Origin: Hippasteria phrygiana
Taxonomy: Eukaryota; Echinodermata; Asteroidea; Valvatida; Goniasteridae
DNA: 64,000 nucleotides
Assembly (NCBI GenBank): GCA_037893225.1
Contig: JAZGUH010000276.1
Span: 1,798,001-1,862,000 of the forward strand
Direction of reading: 5' to 3'
The position numbers and the translations under genes are program-made. Below, in pieces: positions 41,701 to 52,505 of this stretch (position 1 is its first letter; every line of letters begins with the position of its first letter). Below the pieces are notes generated by a model. That model did not search any database. It saw only the letters and a program-made list of their open reading frames with translations, and was not told the DNA's origin.

Positions 41701-44063
41701 AAGATGATGTTGATGGTGGGGTATATATAGGTGTGGGTGAGGTTGGTGGTGGGGGGGAGGGTGGCGGTGATGGGGGAGCTAATGGTGGTGATGGTGGTCA
41801 TGTGGGTGTTGGTAGTGAAGGAGACCTGAATATTAGTGGTGACGGTGATGGTGGTGAAGGTGGTGGTGGTGAAGGTGGTGAAGGTGGTGAAGTGACTGTT
41901 GGTGAGGACAGCATCGAAGCGACAGTAGCAGACAACACAGCTGGTCACGGAGACACTGCCTCCAATGCTGGTGTTGCCCTGCAGGAAAGGACTGTTGATG
42001 TTAATGGTAAGGTTATAATTAGCTTATTACCTTTTGTGTTGGCACAGGCACAAAAACCCTCTTTTTTTTGGAAGTCACCCAATACAAGGCTAAAAGCCAC
42101 TGTAGGTTAAAAGGGCAACAAGAGAGGTGGTGGGGTTGGCCACATTTTATGTGACCAACCCTACCACGTTCGTACGGTTTTCCTGGGTCCATCTAAATAG
42201 AGGATAAATCCTCAATATACACCAAAGAAATTATCCCAGTTTTTAGACCTATAGAAACAGGTGGGGTAAACTATTATTGGAAAACTGTTCTGAGAAGTGG
42301 TGAACCTCGGGAGTCTCCTAGTTACGGGCTTATTACACCCTTCACCTTATCTCGTTATGCACGGTTATATGGACGTTCCTTGTACTTCTGGCTAATCCAA
42401 AACCATAGTATTATGGTTGGCTGATTGAAATCAATGTGATTTGAATCGGGCAACCCGGATTTATTTTGCTAAAAGAACACTTTTACAAAAAAAAGTGATT
42501 TAAATCGGTGATTAAAACAAAGTCATTTTTTTTTTATCGTGATTTAAATCAATTTGATTTAAATCGTCCAACCCTGCATATGGTTAGAAACTGAACATGG
42601 TGTCATAAAAATGTTAAAAACTTACCTGCTGCAACACCTTCCTCATATATGCCAATTCACTCGGGTGGGACTGAGGTCGGCATTCAAATATTTGTTTTAA
42701 CTTCAACATTGGGCAAGATAGCTCAGTTGGTACAGAATTATAGTCACTCTTTAGGGAGGATGTTGATTGCTGAAAGAAATCTGCATCATTTTGTAGTTTA
42801 TGTAGATTAAACCCTAACTCCCTAGGCAGTGTGAAAAATCGTATTGAAATTGGAGAATTCAGGACTGTTAGGGTTAAGGTATATTACAATAAAATAAGCT
42901 AATTATTTTTGCCATTTTAAAAATAAGTTACTTTTGCGAGCTGTTTTTTTAAGTCACCTCTAGCCTGCTTGTGCGATTTGTCTAGAAATGGACGCAGGGG
43001 GCAGCAAACAAATTTGGCGTCATAAGATGGAGTCCCCCCAGACACAAAATAGGAGTCCATCGCATGATATCAGATTGTTTCCTGTCCCCAGTGATGACTT
43101 TTGGACAAATGGCACCAGCGGGCTAGATGGGACTTAATTGATAAAAAAAAGCTCTCAAAAGTAACATTTTTATTATTTAATGCCAGAAATAATTGCTCAT
43201 TTATTGTAATATACCTTAATCTACATAAAACTTCAAAATGACGCAGATTTCTCACAGCAATCAACATCCTCTTTAATAAAAAAAAGGGGGGGGGGTTGTA
43301 GGGGAAGGGCTATAGCCCCTATCCCCTCACCCTCCCCCCCCTCCCCAAAAAAATAAAAATAAAACAAATAGAATTTTAATGTTTGCCTCATAAATCTGTA
43401 TGTAGTCATAAAATCTTTCATATTGTCATTGTTTGAATTATTAGGCTGTAACCAAGTATGGCACAATGCTGCCTATGGAAACATCACATCGCCCGGTTAC
43501 CCGAGTCCGTATCCAAGCAACGCTGACTGCACCATAGTGATCAGTGCCCCACCTGGCCATCGCATTGATCTGACGTTCCATTTCATCGATCTGGAAGAGT
43601 TCCTCTGCAGCTTTGATTTCATTCTTATAATGGACAGTGTGTCAGAAGGTATTTATTTATTTATTTATATTTATTTATGGAAGTCGCCCAATACAAGGTT
43701 AAAAGCTACTCTCAGTAAAGGGCTACAACGGAGGTGGTGGGGTTGGCCACATTTTAGGTTGCCAGCCCCATCTTCCTTATTTATACCCACTTTATTTTTT
43801 GTTTTGCATTGTGACAAGATATTCATGTTATCTTGTCATCAAAGTGACACATTTTCCTGTTTGACATTGATCGTATCGCAGCAGGCTGATAAATCTTCAT
43901 GTGAAAGGAAATGTTGGCAACATTCAGGAACTTCCTTAGGGAAAACGTTGGACCGGAATTTCCAAGGGAAGTACATTATAATAATAAAAACAATAGTGCC
44001 CACATTATAAGCTGAAAATGAGAACATTGCCAGGCAGCGGAGGGAACAGCCAAAATGGGATGT

Positions 44064-44118
<55 letters not shown>

Positions 44119-47100
44119 GTTAGTTAAATTTTTTTTTAAAACCAGGATAGTCCTGTCAGTTATGTTGCGAGGAGTGACGCCCCCCTCGGCAAATAAAGAC
44201 TGATTCAATACAGTATGTTTGTATCTTATTACTACATGAAGTATTTTCTTAAATTTTTGGGGGTTGCAGCCGGTTACCGCTCCCTTATTCTTTTTGTCAA
44301 AGTTTGTTGGGGGGGAGGGGGCACGTGACCCCACGGCCCTCTCCCTGGATCTGCGCCTGATTGCAGAAGCCCTGTAAAATCATCTTTGTAAAATTCGGTT
44401 TTAGCAAAGTTAGATAGTGAGGTGGTGAGGGAATTATCTCCCCCCCCACCACCCCCGCACCCCCCCCCCCCCCCCCCACCACCCCCGCAGCAATTCTTGT
44501 ATCCAGACCTGACTGTGTAGCTGTTTCTTTCAGTCCTGTCTGACTGAACTTCTATCTCTCGTATTCCATAGATGCTGAACCTCTTGGTAGGTTCTGTGGT
44601 GCCAACCTGCCAGCAAAGATCCAGTCATCCAGCGGTGTTCTCCTTGTCAAGTTTGTATCTGATACAGCTGACGAGAGGGGAGGATTCTCTGCCTCCTTCG
44701 TTAGCTATGGTTAGTCTGTCATAAATATTTCATTTAATGTTCAGAGTCGACTGTAAAATAAAGTGGCTGGAGTGGCCGGGATTTGAAAATGATATTTTTG
44801 AAAGTTTATAAACGTGAACGAGTAGATACAGACCTTTTTTTTCCAGATTAGTTTTTAGATAATTTTTTTAGCAGGGAGAGGCTGGGCGAAGCCATCAAGT
44901 TTTGCTACGGGCAATTCTTTGTGCCCCCTATCCCACCCCTCCCTGCCCCTCCTCAACCTCTCCCCTGCCCCTCCCACACCCCTCCCCTGCCCCTCCCACA
45001 CCCCTCCCCTGCCCCTCCCACACCCCTCCCCGGCCACCCCTCCTGGCCCACCCCTCCTCAACCCCTCCCCTGCCCCTCCAACACCCCTCCCACACCCCTC
45101 CCATAACCCTTCCCACCCCTCCTGGCCCACCCCTCCTCAACCCCTCCCCTCCTCAACCCCTCCCCTGCCCCTCTTCCGTCCCCCCCCCCCCCCCCCCCCC
45201 CCCCACCGTGGCATACCCTGGGTGTAATCATCATTTTTTCATCAACTTCAACTTTGAAAAGGCACACGTATTCTGAAAACAAACTTGTCCGTATCATTCA
45301 CAGACGTCGACCCCACCCATCCAGCTATCGACGAAAGCAGTAAACCACAACTAACTACCCCCTCCTCCGACACGGGACATTCTTCCAATGCAGAAGGCAT
45401 GCTAGAGTTCGTCAGTAGACCGATTGGCATAGTCAGTCTACTACCAGGAGACCTGGTGGAGCAGGAATGTACCGTCAACAAAGAGGGCGCTGTTGTCAAG
45501 TGGATGAAGGACCACAAAGAACTTCCAGCAGGTGTGGGTATATGTATAGGTCTCACAAATTGTCCGCTTTTTGAGGTTGTAAGACCACAAAAATCCAATT
45601 GTTAATTTGTTAGCATTAAATAGATTTCCAAGAAATTACGCAACAAATTGGCCAACAATAAGTAACAGATTAAATAATTAAGAAAATTAGCAGGAGCGGG
45701 ATTTGAACCAGCGACCTCCGGAATACCGTACCGGTGCTCTGCCAACTGAGCTATCTTGCCCTATGTTGGCGGTCTCCCAAATTGTCAGTATCTTTGTTCG
45801 GGTGGGTGCTAGTCAGAAGTCATAAACCCAGAATGCCGTATAGCCAGGGATCATGCCTAATTGTACGATACAACGTTGTGGGGATCACTCAATGAGGATA
45901 CGACTTTATAACTTATAATTCGTCAAACAAACCGCAAGGGAAACTGACCAGGTAAATTTGAACAAATTGGGCATGATCCCTGGCTATCTAACTATAATTC
46001 CAGGAATGTGTGTCTGCGTTTGTTTATGGTGTAAATCGAGGACATACGTACCCCTGACGCCACGTCGGTGAATTGGGGTTAGGTGTGTAATCGAGGACGT
46101 CCTCGATTGAGAATCGTGTACAAAACAATGAGAGCCGTCGGGAAAGGTACAAAGGAAACAGTCAAGAGGAAGAAAATAAATCCTTGATTTACACCATGCA
46201 TAAACAAACGTGTGTGTACAGGTTCTGTATATACTTCCGAGGACAAGAGGAGAAGGGAAATACAAAGAAACCTTTCAGTCCTCGCAAGTCAAGTCTTTTG
46301 TTGAAATCGGTCCTTGCAAGTAGAAGTACGTACGTGCTTAGTCTATGGGGTTGGGTTATATTAAAGGAACAATAGGAAACACAAAGCATTGTTCTCGGAA
46401 GTATTGGGAAAGTATGACTGAGTATATACCGGCAATCGTGGACTAGGGACAAAAGGGTTAGGGCATAGACAAAGGGTCTACAATTGACCGAATGTCCACG
46501 ATTGAAAATCATCTACAAAACATATGGGAGGCCTTCCGAAAAAGTTACAAACAAAAGAGGCCGGGACAAAAGGAGGTCCGCGATTGCCGGTATTTACACA
46601 CTTGTGTGTGTGTGTGTGTGTGTGTGTGTGAACAGATATTCCGTACCCTGTGGAGACATGAACACAATGCGCACAAAGGGACTGAATAGGTCTCCACAGG
46701 GCATTTGTATGGGTTAGGATGTCTCCACAAGGAATTTTGTGTACTGAGTCTATGGGGTTTGCTTAACTGCAGGGACAAAGGGGAGAACAATGCCATGTCT
46801 CCACAGGGCTGCAAAAAAAGGTATGTGTGTGTGGGCGCGTTGGTGTATTCAAACCGCGGACGAAAAATGCCAGAGAACAAAAGAGAACAATATCGTCCGC
46901 GATTCCCAGCATACGTCCGCGATTGAAAGTGTGTACAAAACCTATGGAGGCCTTCCGAAAAAGTTAGAGTATAAACAAAAGAGGAACAATGGGATGTCCG
47001 CGTTTGGAGGTCGATACACGACTGTGTGTGTGTGTGTATGTGTTTCTGCCCGTAATTCGATTATCTCCAGAACCGGGCACTGTATGAAGTTGAAAATCGG

Positions 47101-50100
47101 CAGGTGCATTGCACAGGACCCAAGAATGTGCAGTGTCAAGTTTGAAGTTGTTTGGATGAGCGGTTCTCAAAAAAGCAGCAATACCGGAGGCCTAGATCTG
47201 CAAACATGGCAGTATAGACCACCATGCATGCACTACTGCACATTTTGAATGGGCACTGCACGGTACCGCCACGCATGCAATGGGGCGTGATCTAATATGC
47301 AAATTAGACGCATACGCATCAGTGTTACCAAACAGCTCTTCCCAAGAAACCCACTTCCAAAGCTGTGATACGTACACGTGTGGCATGAAAACATACACCC
47401 GTCGCTTTTTTTAACGAAAGTCAAGCAATTTGTCTGTTTCGAACAGGCACATTTTGAACGGGCACTGCACTAGTAAATAGATGAAATAGAGGAGAGAAAT
47501 TAATTAGCAAATTTTCATACAAAAGTGTTCAGATTTTTGGGGGCTGGCAAAATAATTTGAAAAGGGGGAGAGGGAGATAGTTGCCCCAACCACCTTTGGA
47601 AGGGCCCGTACTCATAGGTCCAGTCGCGAGTGCCCAATGCCTTGGCCAAGGTAAAACCTTATAGGCAAATGACACATGACTTATGAAATTATTTTCTTTC
47701 CTCTTTGCTAAGGTGAAATTACTGACGGTATTTTGGTTGCGGAGGTACCCTTTGGAAGAAAATTGATAATCCCAGATGTTGCTGTCGAGCATGACGGTCT
47801 TTACCTGTGCCATGCACAACTGCCCGGTCAACCTGACATTGTAGCTGCTATAGATCTGCAGGGTAAGTCGATTCCATGTACAACATTTTGCAAACACCAA
47901 CAAACGAAACTACTGAATTATTATGAAATATCTTACTTGACTGTAACTAAATAACAGTCTCAAGCATCCTGTGAAATCATGGCACCTGGTGTGCTGTCAT
48001 TCTCAAGAAAAGTGGAATTTGTGTATCAATTTCCAGCGATGACGGTCGGCCGACTATTGTTGCGGAAAAAAATAAACAACTGACTTGTTTCAAATACTGC
48101 CCCCAATTTACCAACTTTAGTTAGTCCACATTTTGTTAATAATTCACATCAACACCCAACCCTCCATCTTGCCATTGCTCCCTTTCCCATCCTAAACCCA
48201 ATTTGCATTTTACAATGATCGCTCTGCTAATTTCATTTTTTTATTAACCCCTTGTGAGTACGGTTATTATCAGGAGGCGCTGAGGCGGCCTGTGCAGCCA
48301 AGTGAAACGGACACAATATGCTTGTGCAGTCAAGCGTAACATACACAATAATCCAACAATGGATTGAAACTGCACAAATAGCGGCTGTAGGCATCATCCG
48401 GCCTGGTGGCACTGTTTTTTTTTGCGCCATTTGGCGTCATCCGTATGCAAGGGGTTAAATTAACTACGTGTATTTATTATTTTATTTTTCATATTGTGGT
48501 GTATTATTTATATTTGACGTGTAGCCAATTTTCGCTGTTTAAATGTTTAAATGTGAAGTTTTAATGCAGGACGAGGAGTCGGGTTTCATGTCTTAAATGA
48601 TGAGAATAAATAATTGAATTGATTGAATTGAATATCGCTTGTCTGATTTGAAACATTGCACAGTGATGCCATCACTGTAACTCTATAAGAGAGCTCCATG
48701 GTCGTTTATTTATGGTGTATCAAATCTGAAATGAAAATAAATCAGAACTGAACTTCATTGCTTTTAATGTATTAGGTCCATTTTTCGACCATCAATCTCC
48801 GAAATCTGTCTTATGATTAAAAGTCTCATTCTCCCCCCAAAAATATCCACTGGCAGTTGCTGACTACGTATCGCTAGACTATTCTTCCGCATCTTCCACT
48901 GATGAAGAGTTCACTGGGTTCCAGACTGTCCCGGAAGATGCCACTCTCTCTGATGGCACAGATCACATCCTGACCTGCTCGGCCTCGGACAGCCATCACA
49001 TCGTCTGGGAGAAAGATGATGTGACACTTGTCTACGACGAGAGAGTCTACCCACTCTTTGGGGATAATTTGTTAGTCAGCAGCGCCAAAAGTCGTGACAG
49101 TGGGAAGTATTCCTGCGTGGCATACAGCGAGGATGAGGTCAAATTGGGCAAGGTCTCGGCTCAGTTGACTGTGACATCGGTCCTAGATGTATCAGAAGGT
49201 AAGTTTCCCTTTCTGTGTCGGAAGAGATCGAAAAATCGTGTGGGGTTTCCGGTTTGAATCCACCGGGTGTATTGTGACTTGGCTTTATATCGATCCCTAC
49301 TTGATCATGTGGGGTTTCTTCACATGCCTAAAATTGACCATTTCCGTACTGACATTTCATTCAAATCTGGGCCCTGAGGGAGAACAGAGATTAAGAACAA
49401 AGATGTAAATGGCATATGGAGTTGGAAAATTGGTCGGCCAAAAATACATGTCCGAAATCTGGGCCGCGCTGCAGTTACACATGTACAATACACTTCATGC
49501 CCAATTTCCCGACACTGGCTCTTGTAAATTTTACGATAAGAAAAATGTTCAGTGTTTTAACAAAATTAAAAAGCCTGAATTACGGTTAGAGTCAAGGACT
49601 CATAAAAAAAAAGTTCACTTCTTACTTGAGAAACTCGAGGAAAAAGTCTGACAGAAAAGGGCACCATTCGTGACACCATTCAATCATATCCATGATTCAA
49701 CCAAACTCCACTTATATACGTACGTGGGAAAATTCTCGTCTTTTTTCAAGTTCCAACAACTGTCAGTGAAATGTATCACTTATGCTCTCTTCGCCATCCT
49801 CAAGGTAATCATTGTGATTTTTAAAGCATTGCATTTTATACAACTAAATCTTAAACCTCCGAAAATCGCACAACATGTTGGATTTTATCCATCGGATCGT
49901 TCATGTCTCTACCTGTGACACCTGTCAGTAATATGCAACGGTACCACCGTACAACCTACACCGCGCCACCCGCTGTGCTATAGCGGGCGGCGCGGTTTAG
50001 GTTGTATGGTGGCACTGGCACCGTTGCATCTGCCAGGTGCACGTGCATGCGGTACGCACGCACCACACACCGACGCATGCGCGTCACAGGTCAATGTTTA

Positions 50101-51483
50101 ACCTTTTATCCAGCCGGAAAAGGCTCCGATCAATGTAGACCTCGCTGTTTCTACCGTAGAAACACTCCATTTACGACTGGTGGAAGAGATTAAAACTACG
50201 CTCGCGATATTTATTAACGGGCCGTTTTTATCGACTTTTTCATCAAGTTTTCTTCTTAATTATAATTCAAATAAAATCGCACATTGTGGAAAATTCGTTT
50301 AAGAATCTAATTTTGTGGGACAAATTGTACAAAAATCAGAAATTTCATTGGAAAAGTCAAAAAGTCGGTTTTCTGATTAATATCGGAAAAGTTTCATCTC
50401 TGTAAGAACTGATCACGATACCCAGGATAATAAGAAATCAATTATAAATTGTTACAAATACTTTTATGTCACTTTTATTACTTTAATCGAAATGTGCCTT
50501 TGACTCTGATTTACCCCCCTTCCCTCATTGGACATTTCTGACGTGGTAAAAAGTGGGGTCATCACACCTTCATACCCTTCATCAAATACAAAGTGTGTTA
50601 TTCCCTAGGTTGTAGCATCTCAAATCTGCATCTAAGGTATGATTCCAGATTGCTTTCAATAGTTTCTGATCGTTTTTGGTCTCCAGTTTGTGGTATTGTC
50701 AGTGCCACAGAGGCCAGAGGCTCTTCAAGGTCAAAGGACAAAGACCGCATCGTCAATGGTGAAAAAGCCAAGAAGGGTTCGTCACCGTGGATTGCCCGTC
50801 TGTGGCACCGGACCCATTTCAAGCACTTCTGCGGAGGTTCCCTCATCAACAACCGCTGGGTGGTCAGCGCGGCTCACTGCATCACCAAGTACGACTATCG
50901 TGCCTCAGATATCGAAGTCCGCCTTGGTGATCACGACTCACAGCACATCGAATCCAGCGAGATTAAGGTCAGGATCGCCCGGATTGTGTTGTATGAGGAC
51001 TTCAACAAGCATACCTTCGATGGAGACATTGCCTTACTGGAGCTGGCCCAACCGGTGACGACCTTCACAGATTACATCTGCCCCATTTGTCTGCCAAAAG
51101 CCCGCATCTCAAACAGGTTGTTGGTGCCCAGAAACGAAGCCCGCATTGTCGGATGGGGACAAATAATAGAGTCCGGGGCTTACCCACGTTTCCTGCGAGA
51201 GGTCTATGTTCCCATCGTCCCGGAGGAAGCTTGCATAGAGTCGGCAGGCAGCGGATCCTTCACTGACAATATGTTCTGTGCCGGGTACAGACAGGCATCG
51301 CAGGGTGATGCATGCCAGGGGGATAGTGGTGGACCTCTGGCCATGAAGAAGGGGGGCAAGTGGTACCTGCTGGGGGTTATAAGCTGGGGGGATGGGTGCG
51401 CCAGGGAAGGAAAGTATGGGTTTTACACCAAAGTCAACAATTTCCTCTCCTGGATGACAGGCATCATGACCCAAACAGCATAG
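38739..51483 (+). CDS. Gene B: secreted CUB-CUB-Ig-Ig-trypsin serine protease
   Basis: Nine coding exons: 38739-38850, 40216-40390, 41516-42006, 43445-43648, 44572-44709, 45304-45531, 47713-47862, 48857-49198, 50687-51483; GT-AG throughout, in frame, 878 residues. Order: signal peptide (1 to about 21); CUB1 (about 40-155); Gly/Asp/Glu-rich linker (about 160-235); CUB2 (about 260-373); Ig1 split over two exons (374-499); Ig2 (500-613); linker Cys615; activation site Arg634-IVNG; trypsin domain to 878. The catalytic triad is complete: His677 (SAAHC), Asp727 (DGDIALL), Ser827 (GDSGGPL), with Asp821 predicting cleavage after Lys/Arg. The layout parallels MASP/C1r/C1s, with Ig in place of CCP domains. 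It is probably secreted as a zymogen and activated by cleavage, the chains being tethered by a Cys bridge. Substrate unknown; I know no named orthologue. Confidence 0.9.
38885..39095. mobile_element. MITE with cagtggcgtaacta / gttacaccact ends
   Basis: The left agtggcgtaactacag is imperfectly inverted to cagttacaccact at the right. Rich in G and C homopolymers inside, as at 22103-22486. Gene B intron 1. Confidence 0.5.
39307..39403. repeat. 97-bp fold-back (tagtctgagtaacttgg)
   Basis: tagtctgagtaacttgga is inverted against tccaagttactcggacta. It lies beside a second TIR element at 39417-39802 whose ends are taggcttga and ttaagccta. Confidence 0.65.
39417..39802. mobile_element. TIR MITE (taggcttga ends)
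   Basis: taggcttgagcaattccat and inverted parts attgcgattcctgctcaag, then ttaagccta at the end. Contains gagtcgact repeats on both sides. No ORF of note. Confidence 0.5.
39908..40147. mobile_element. Palindromic MITE (ggggccaatttcat family), copy 3
   Basis: gccaatttcacggagctgct is inverted against gtgaaattggcccc, with inner tttgcttagca and tgctgagcaaatg. It ends about 70 bp before gene B exon 2. Confidence 0.75.
40216..42006 (+). CDS. Gene B exons 2-3: CUB1 and Gly-rich linker
   Basis: Exon 2 starts DTCHSELL and holds FTSPGFPLNYPSDADCTWRI, the typical first half of a CUB domain. Exon 3 continues YDYLIVYDGPDTTDH, GRYCGY and FHSDSSDTREGFEIQF, which close the domain. The exon then runs on through about 75 residues rich in Gly, Asp and Glu (about 41700-41900). 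The intron between them is phase 2; all other introns of this gene are phase 1. The intron 2 repeat near 40425-40620 recurs at 46200-46420. Confidence 0.88.
41728..41890 (+). repeat. Coding ggtggtgaa-type microsatellite
   Basis: Imperfect ggtggtgaaggt / ggtgatggtggt trinucleotide-based repeats within gene B exon 3 encode the Gly/Glu/Asp linker. Prone to length variation in multiples of 3. The opposite strand is open only because of this composition. Confidence 0.8.
42065..42280 (-). repeat. Family C repeat, inverted copy after gene B exon 3
   Basis: ggaagtcacccaatacaagg, aaaagccactgtaggtt and gacctatagaaacaggtggg are the reverse complement of family hallmarks. Begins about 60 bp past the exon 3 donor. 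Confidence 0.7.
42418..42577. mobile_element. Repeat rich in atttaaatc motifs, copy 2
   Basis: ggttggctgattgaaatca and tgatttaaatcgtccaaccc are inverted. Shares aaaagtgatttaaatc and the poly-T core with 10433-10715. Confidence 0.55.
43445..44709 (+). CDS. Gene B exons 4-5: CUB2
   Basis: Exon 4 (43445-43648) starts GCNQVWHNAAYGNITSPGYP and continues through YPSNADCTIVI and the FIDLEEFLCSFDFILI region; exon 5 (44572-44709) has LGRFCGANLP and the VKFVSDTADERGGFSASF end. The four CUB cysteines are present. The domain is flanked by phase-1 introns. The intron between the halves holds a family C fragment, a long ttta microsatellite and C-rich runs. Confidence 0.88.
43676..43785 (-). repeat. Family C repeat, partial inverted copy
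   Basis: tggaagtcgcccaatacaag and ggtggtggggttggccacat match the family in reverse. Truncated. Just after gene B exon 4. Confidence 0.6.
44062..44118 (+). repeat. (TTTA)n microsatellite
   Basis: About 14 uninterrupted ttta units in gene B intron 4; may mark a retrotransposon tail. Confidence 0.85.
44922..45205 (+). repeat. C-rich minisatellite, G-quadruplex-prone
   Basis: Almost pure C/T with repeated cccctcccctgcccctccc units, ending in a run of about 24 C. The minus strand has many closely spaced GGGG tracts, a strong G-quadruplex pattern. Long open frames here on both strands are compositional artefacts. Gene B intron 5, about 100 bp before exon 6. Confidence 0.85.
45304..49198 (+). CDS. 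Gene B exons 6-8: two Ig domains
   Basis: Ig1 is split: exon 6 (45304-45531) has VEQECTVNKEGAVVKW, exon 7 (47713-47862) has DGILVAEVPFG and the HDGLYLCHA F-strand. Exon 8 (48857-49198) is a whole Ig: DEEFTGFQTVPEDATL, LTCSASDSHHIVWEKDD, SRDSGKYSCVAYS, KVSAQLTV. Exon 8 is highly similar to gene A exon 5 at nucleotide level. Confidence 0.88.
45685..45960 (-). repeat. tRNA-derived SINE-like repeat, minus strand
   Basis: The reverse strand has the tRNA-like part at 45690-45763: A box tagctcagttgg intact, B box ggttcaaatcc. The body follows on the right (tgtggggatcactcaatgag). Gene B intron 6. Confidence 0.75.
45985..47260. repeat. Modular repeat block with (GT)n
   Basis: Repeated modules: gtgtacaaaacctatggagg near 46931 and atctacaaaacatatgggag near 46508, each followed by gccttccgaaaaagtta; cgaggacgtcctcgattg near 46093. 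Two GT microsatellites (46603-46630, about 47023-47040). Part of it (46205-46420) is homologous to 40430-40620. Not coding. Confidence 0.6.
48248..48454. mobile_element. piggyBac-like MITE copy 4, perfect TTAA flanks
   Basis: ccccttgtgagtacgg and ccgtatgcaagggg ends, TTAA at 48244-48247 and 48455-48458. Internal gtgcagtcaagcgtaacata and caatggattgaaactgcaca match other copies. Gene B intron 7. Confidence 0.85.
49934..50031. repeat. 98-bp GC-rich hairpin
   Basis: atgcaacggtaccaccgtac and the inverted ggcactggcaccgttgcat, with a central accgcgccacccgctgtg/tatagcgggcggcgcggt stem. Fold-back element in gene B intron 8. Confidence 0.75.
50687..51483 (+). CDS. Gene B exon 9: active trypsin-like domain
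   Basis: One 797-nt exon with VCGIVSATE, then RIVNGEKAKKGSSPW, WVVSAAHCITK, TFDGDIALLEL, CAGYRQASQGDACQGDSGG and GVISWGDGCA. Gly residues expected at the S1 pocket (SWGDG, KYGFYT) are present. Predicted trypsin-like specificity. Intronless protease exons like this are common in invertebrate mosaic proteases. Confidence 0.9.
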
Positions 51484-51549
51484 TCTTAAAAACAAAATTT
51501 GCAAAAATTCTTATCATAAAATTTGTATTTTCATTTGTTGATACTTGTA

Positions 51550-52262
51550 TAAGGCCTACTCTAAACGCAGTGCTACGGCCGTGCCGAACCCAAATAAATT
51601 GATTTAACAAAATTTGGCACAGCAGTAGCACGATGTTTAGAACCGTTTGGCTTGGCAAATTGAATTAAGCACGGCAATGCCCTCTGGATCAACAGGGTCT
51701 GCCGCGCTATCGCCGTTCTGAATGGCAGTGGCACGGCACTGCTCTATGCCGTGCTATACTGCCGTACCGAATGTAAATGCATTCGAAGTTGATACGCACT
51801 GTTGTCGTAGGCTACTCTTCATGAATGCGCAAGGTCACACATATCCGAGGAAAGAACTGCAAACAAACACATGTCAATACGCAACAAAAATTAGCCTCTG
51901 TCATGGATCCAGAAAATCTAAAGTTGAGGGCGTGCTTTGCGGAAAAATGTCCAAATGGTGGATTGGCACAATGAAGCGAGCTGCTGATCTTTATTGTGTC
52001 AATCTGCCATTTTGAAATGTTTCCGCGAAGCACGCACTCAACTTTAGATTTTCTGGATCCATGACCGAGGCTAATTGCGGCAAACAGAAATGACACGCTT
52101 CCGTGTACTGTGGTCGGCCATGTTGAGTTAGTTGCACTCGACTGTCGCAGCTGGAATTAAGTTCGATGTTTAGAGCAACTACCGTGCTATTGCCGTGCTC
52201 TTACCGCGCACATTTCAATTAAGTTTGGCAAGGCAGTAGCACCGCGTTTAGAGTGGGCCTTA
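51550..52262. mobile_element. TIR MITE holding gene B polyA signal
   Basis: taaggcctactctaaacgc is inverted against gcgtttagagtgggcctta, with TIR similarity running about 45 bp. It starts 67 bp after the gene B stop. AATAAA at 51593-51598, the first after the stop, lies inside its left TIR. It contains the nested element 51891-52074. Confidence 0.75.
51891..52074. mobile_element. TIR MITE (ttagcctctgtcatg family), copy 2, nested
   Basis: Homologous to 29376-29557 with the same arms (tctgtcatggatccagaaaa, ttctggatccatgaccga). Inserted within the 51550-52262 MITE. Confidence 0.8.
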
Positions 52263-52377
52263 GACAACATTTTTCAAAGCTTTGTGTCTTTATAATATGG
52301 ATTTGCACAAAGACAAGATCAAGGTATTTTTTATTGGATTTAAGATTCCCCATTATTCTACTATATGCCTCTTATTT

Positions 52378-52505
52378 TCAAAGTGAACAACGAAAACTGG
52401 CAGGAGTGAGATTTGAACCTTATGGTTTGTTTGTTATAAGTTATATCACTGGTACGGAGGTCACATGTTCAAATCCCACTCCAGCCAGTTTTCTTTGTTC
52501 ACTTT
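52378..52505. repeat. SINE-like repeat, fold-back copy
   Basis: aaactggcaggagtgagatt is inverted against aaatcccactccagccagtt, both flanked by ttcaaagtgaac-type sequence. Same structure as 5680-5905. Confidence 0.6.

Noticed and set aside
41649..41948. Thr-rich ORF antisense to gene B exon 3
   Set aside because: Shadow of the coding ggtggtgaa repeat on the other strand.
44902..45276. Long proline-rich ORFs, and Gly/Arg-rich ORFs on the other strand
   Set aside because: Product of a C-rich minisatellite lacking stops; no start context, splice logic or complexity.
25750..51483. Genes A and B as one long gene
   Set aside because: Each has its own signal-peptide exon and a stop at the end of its own protease exon.
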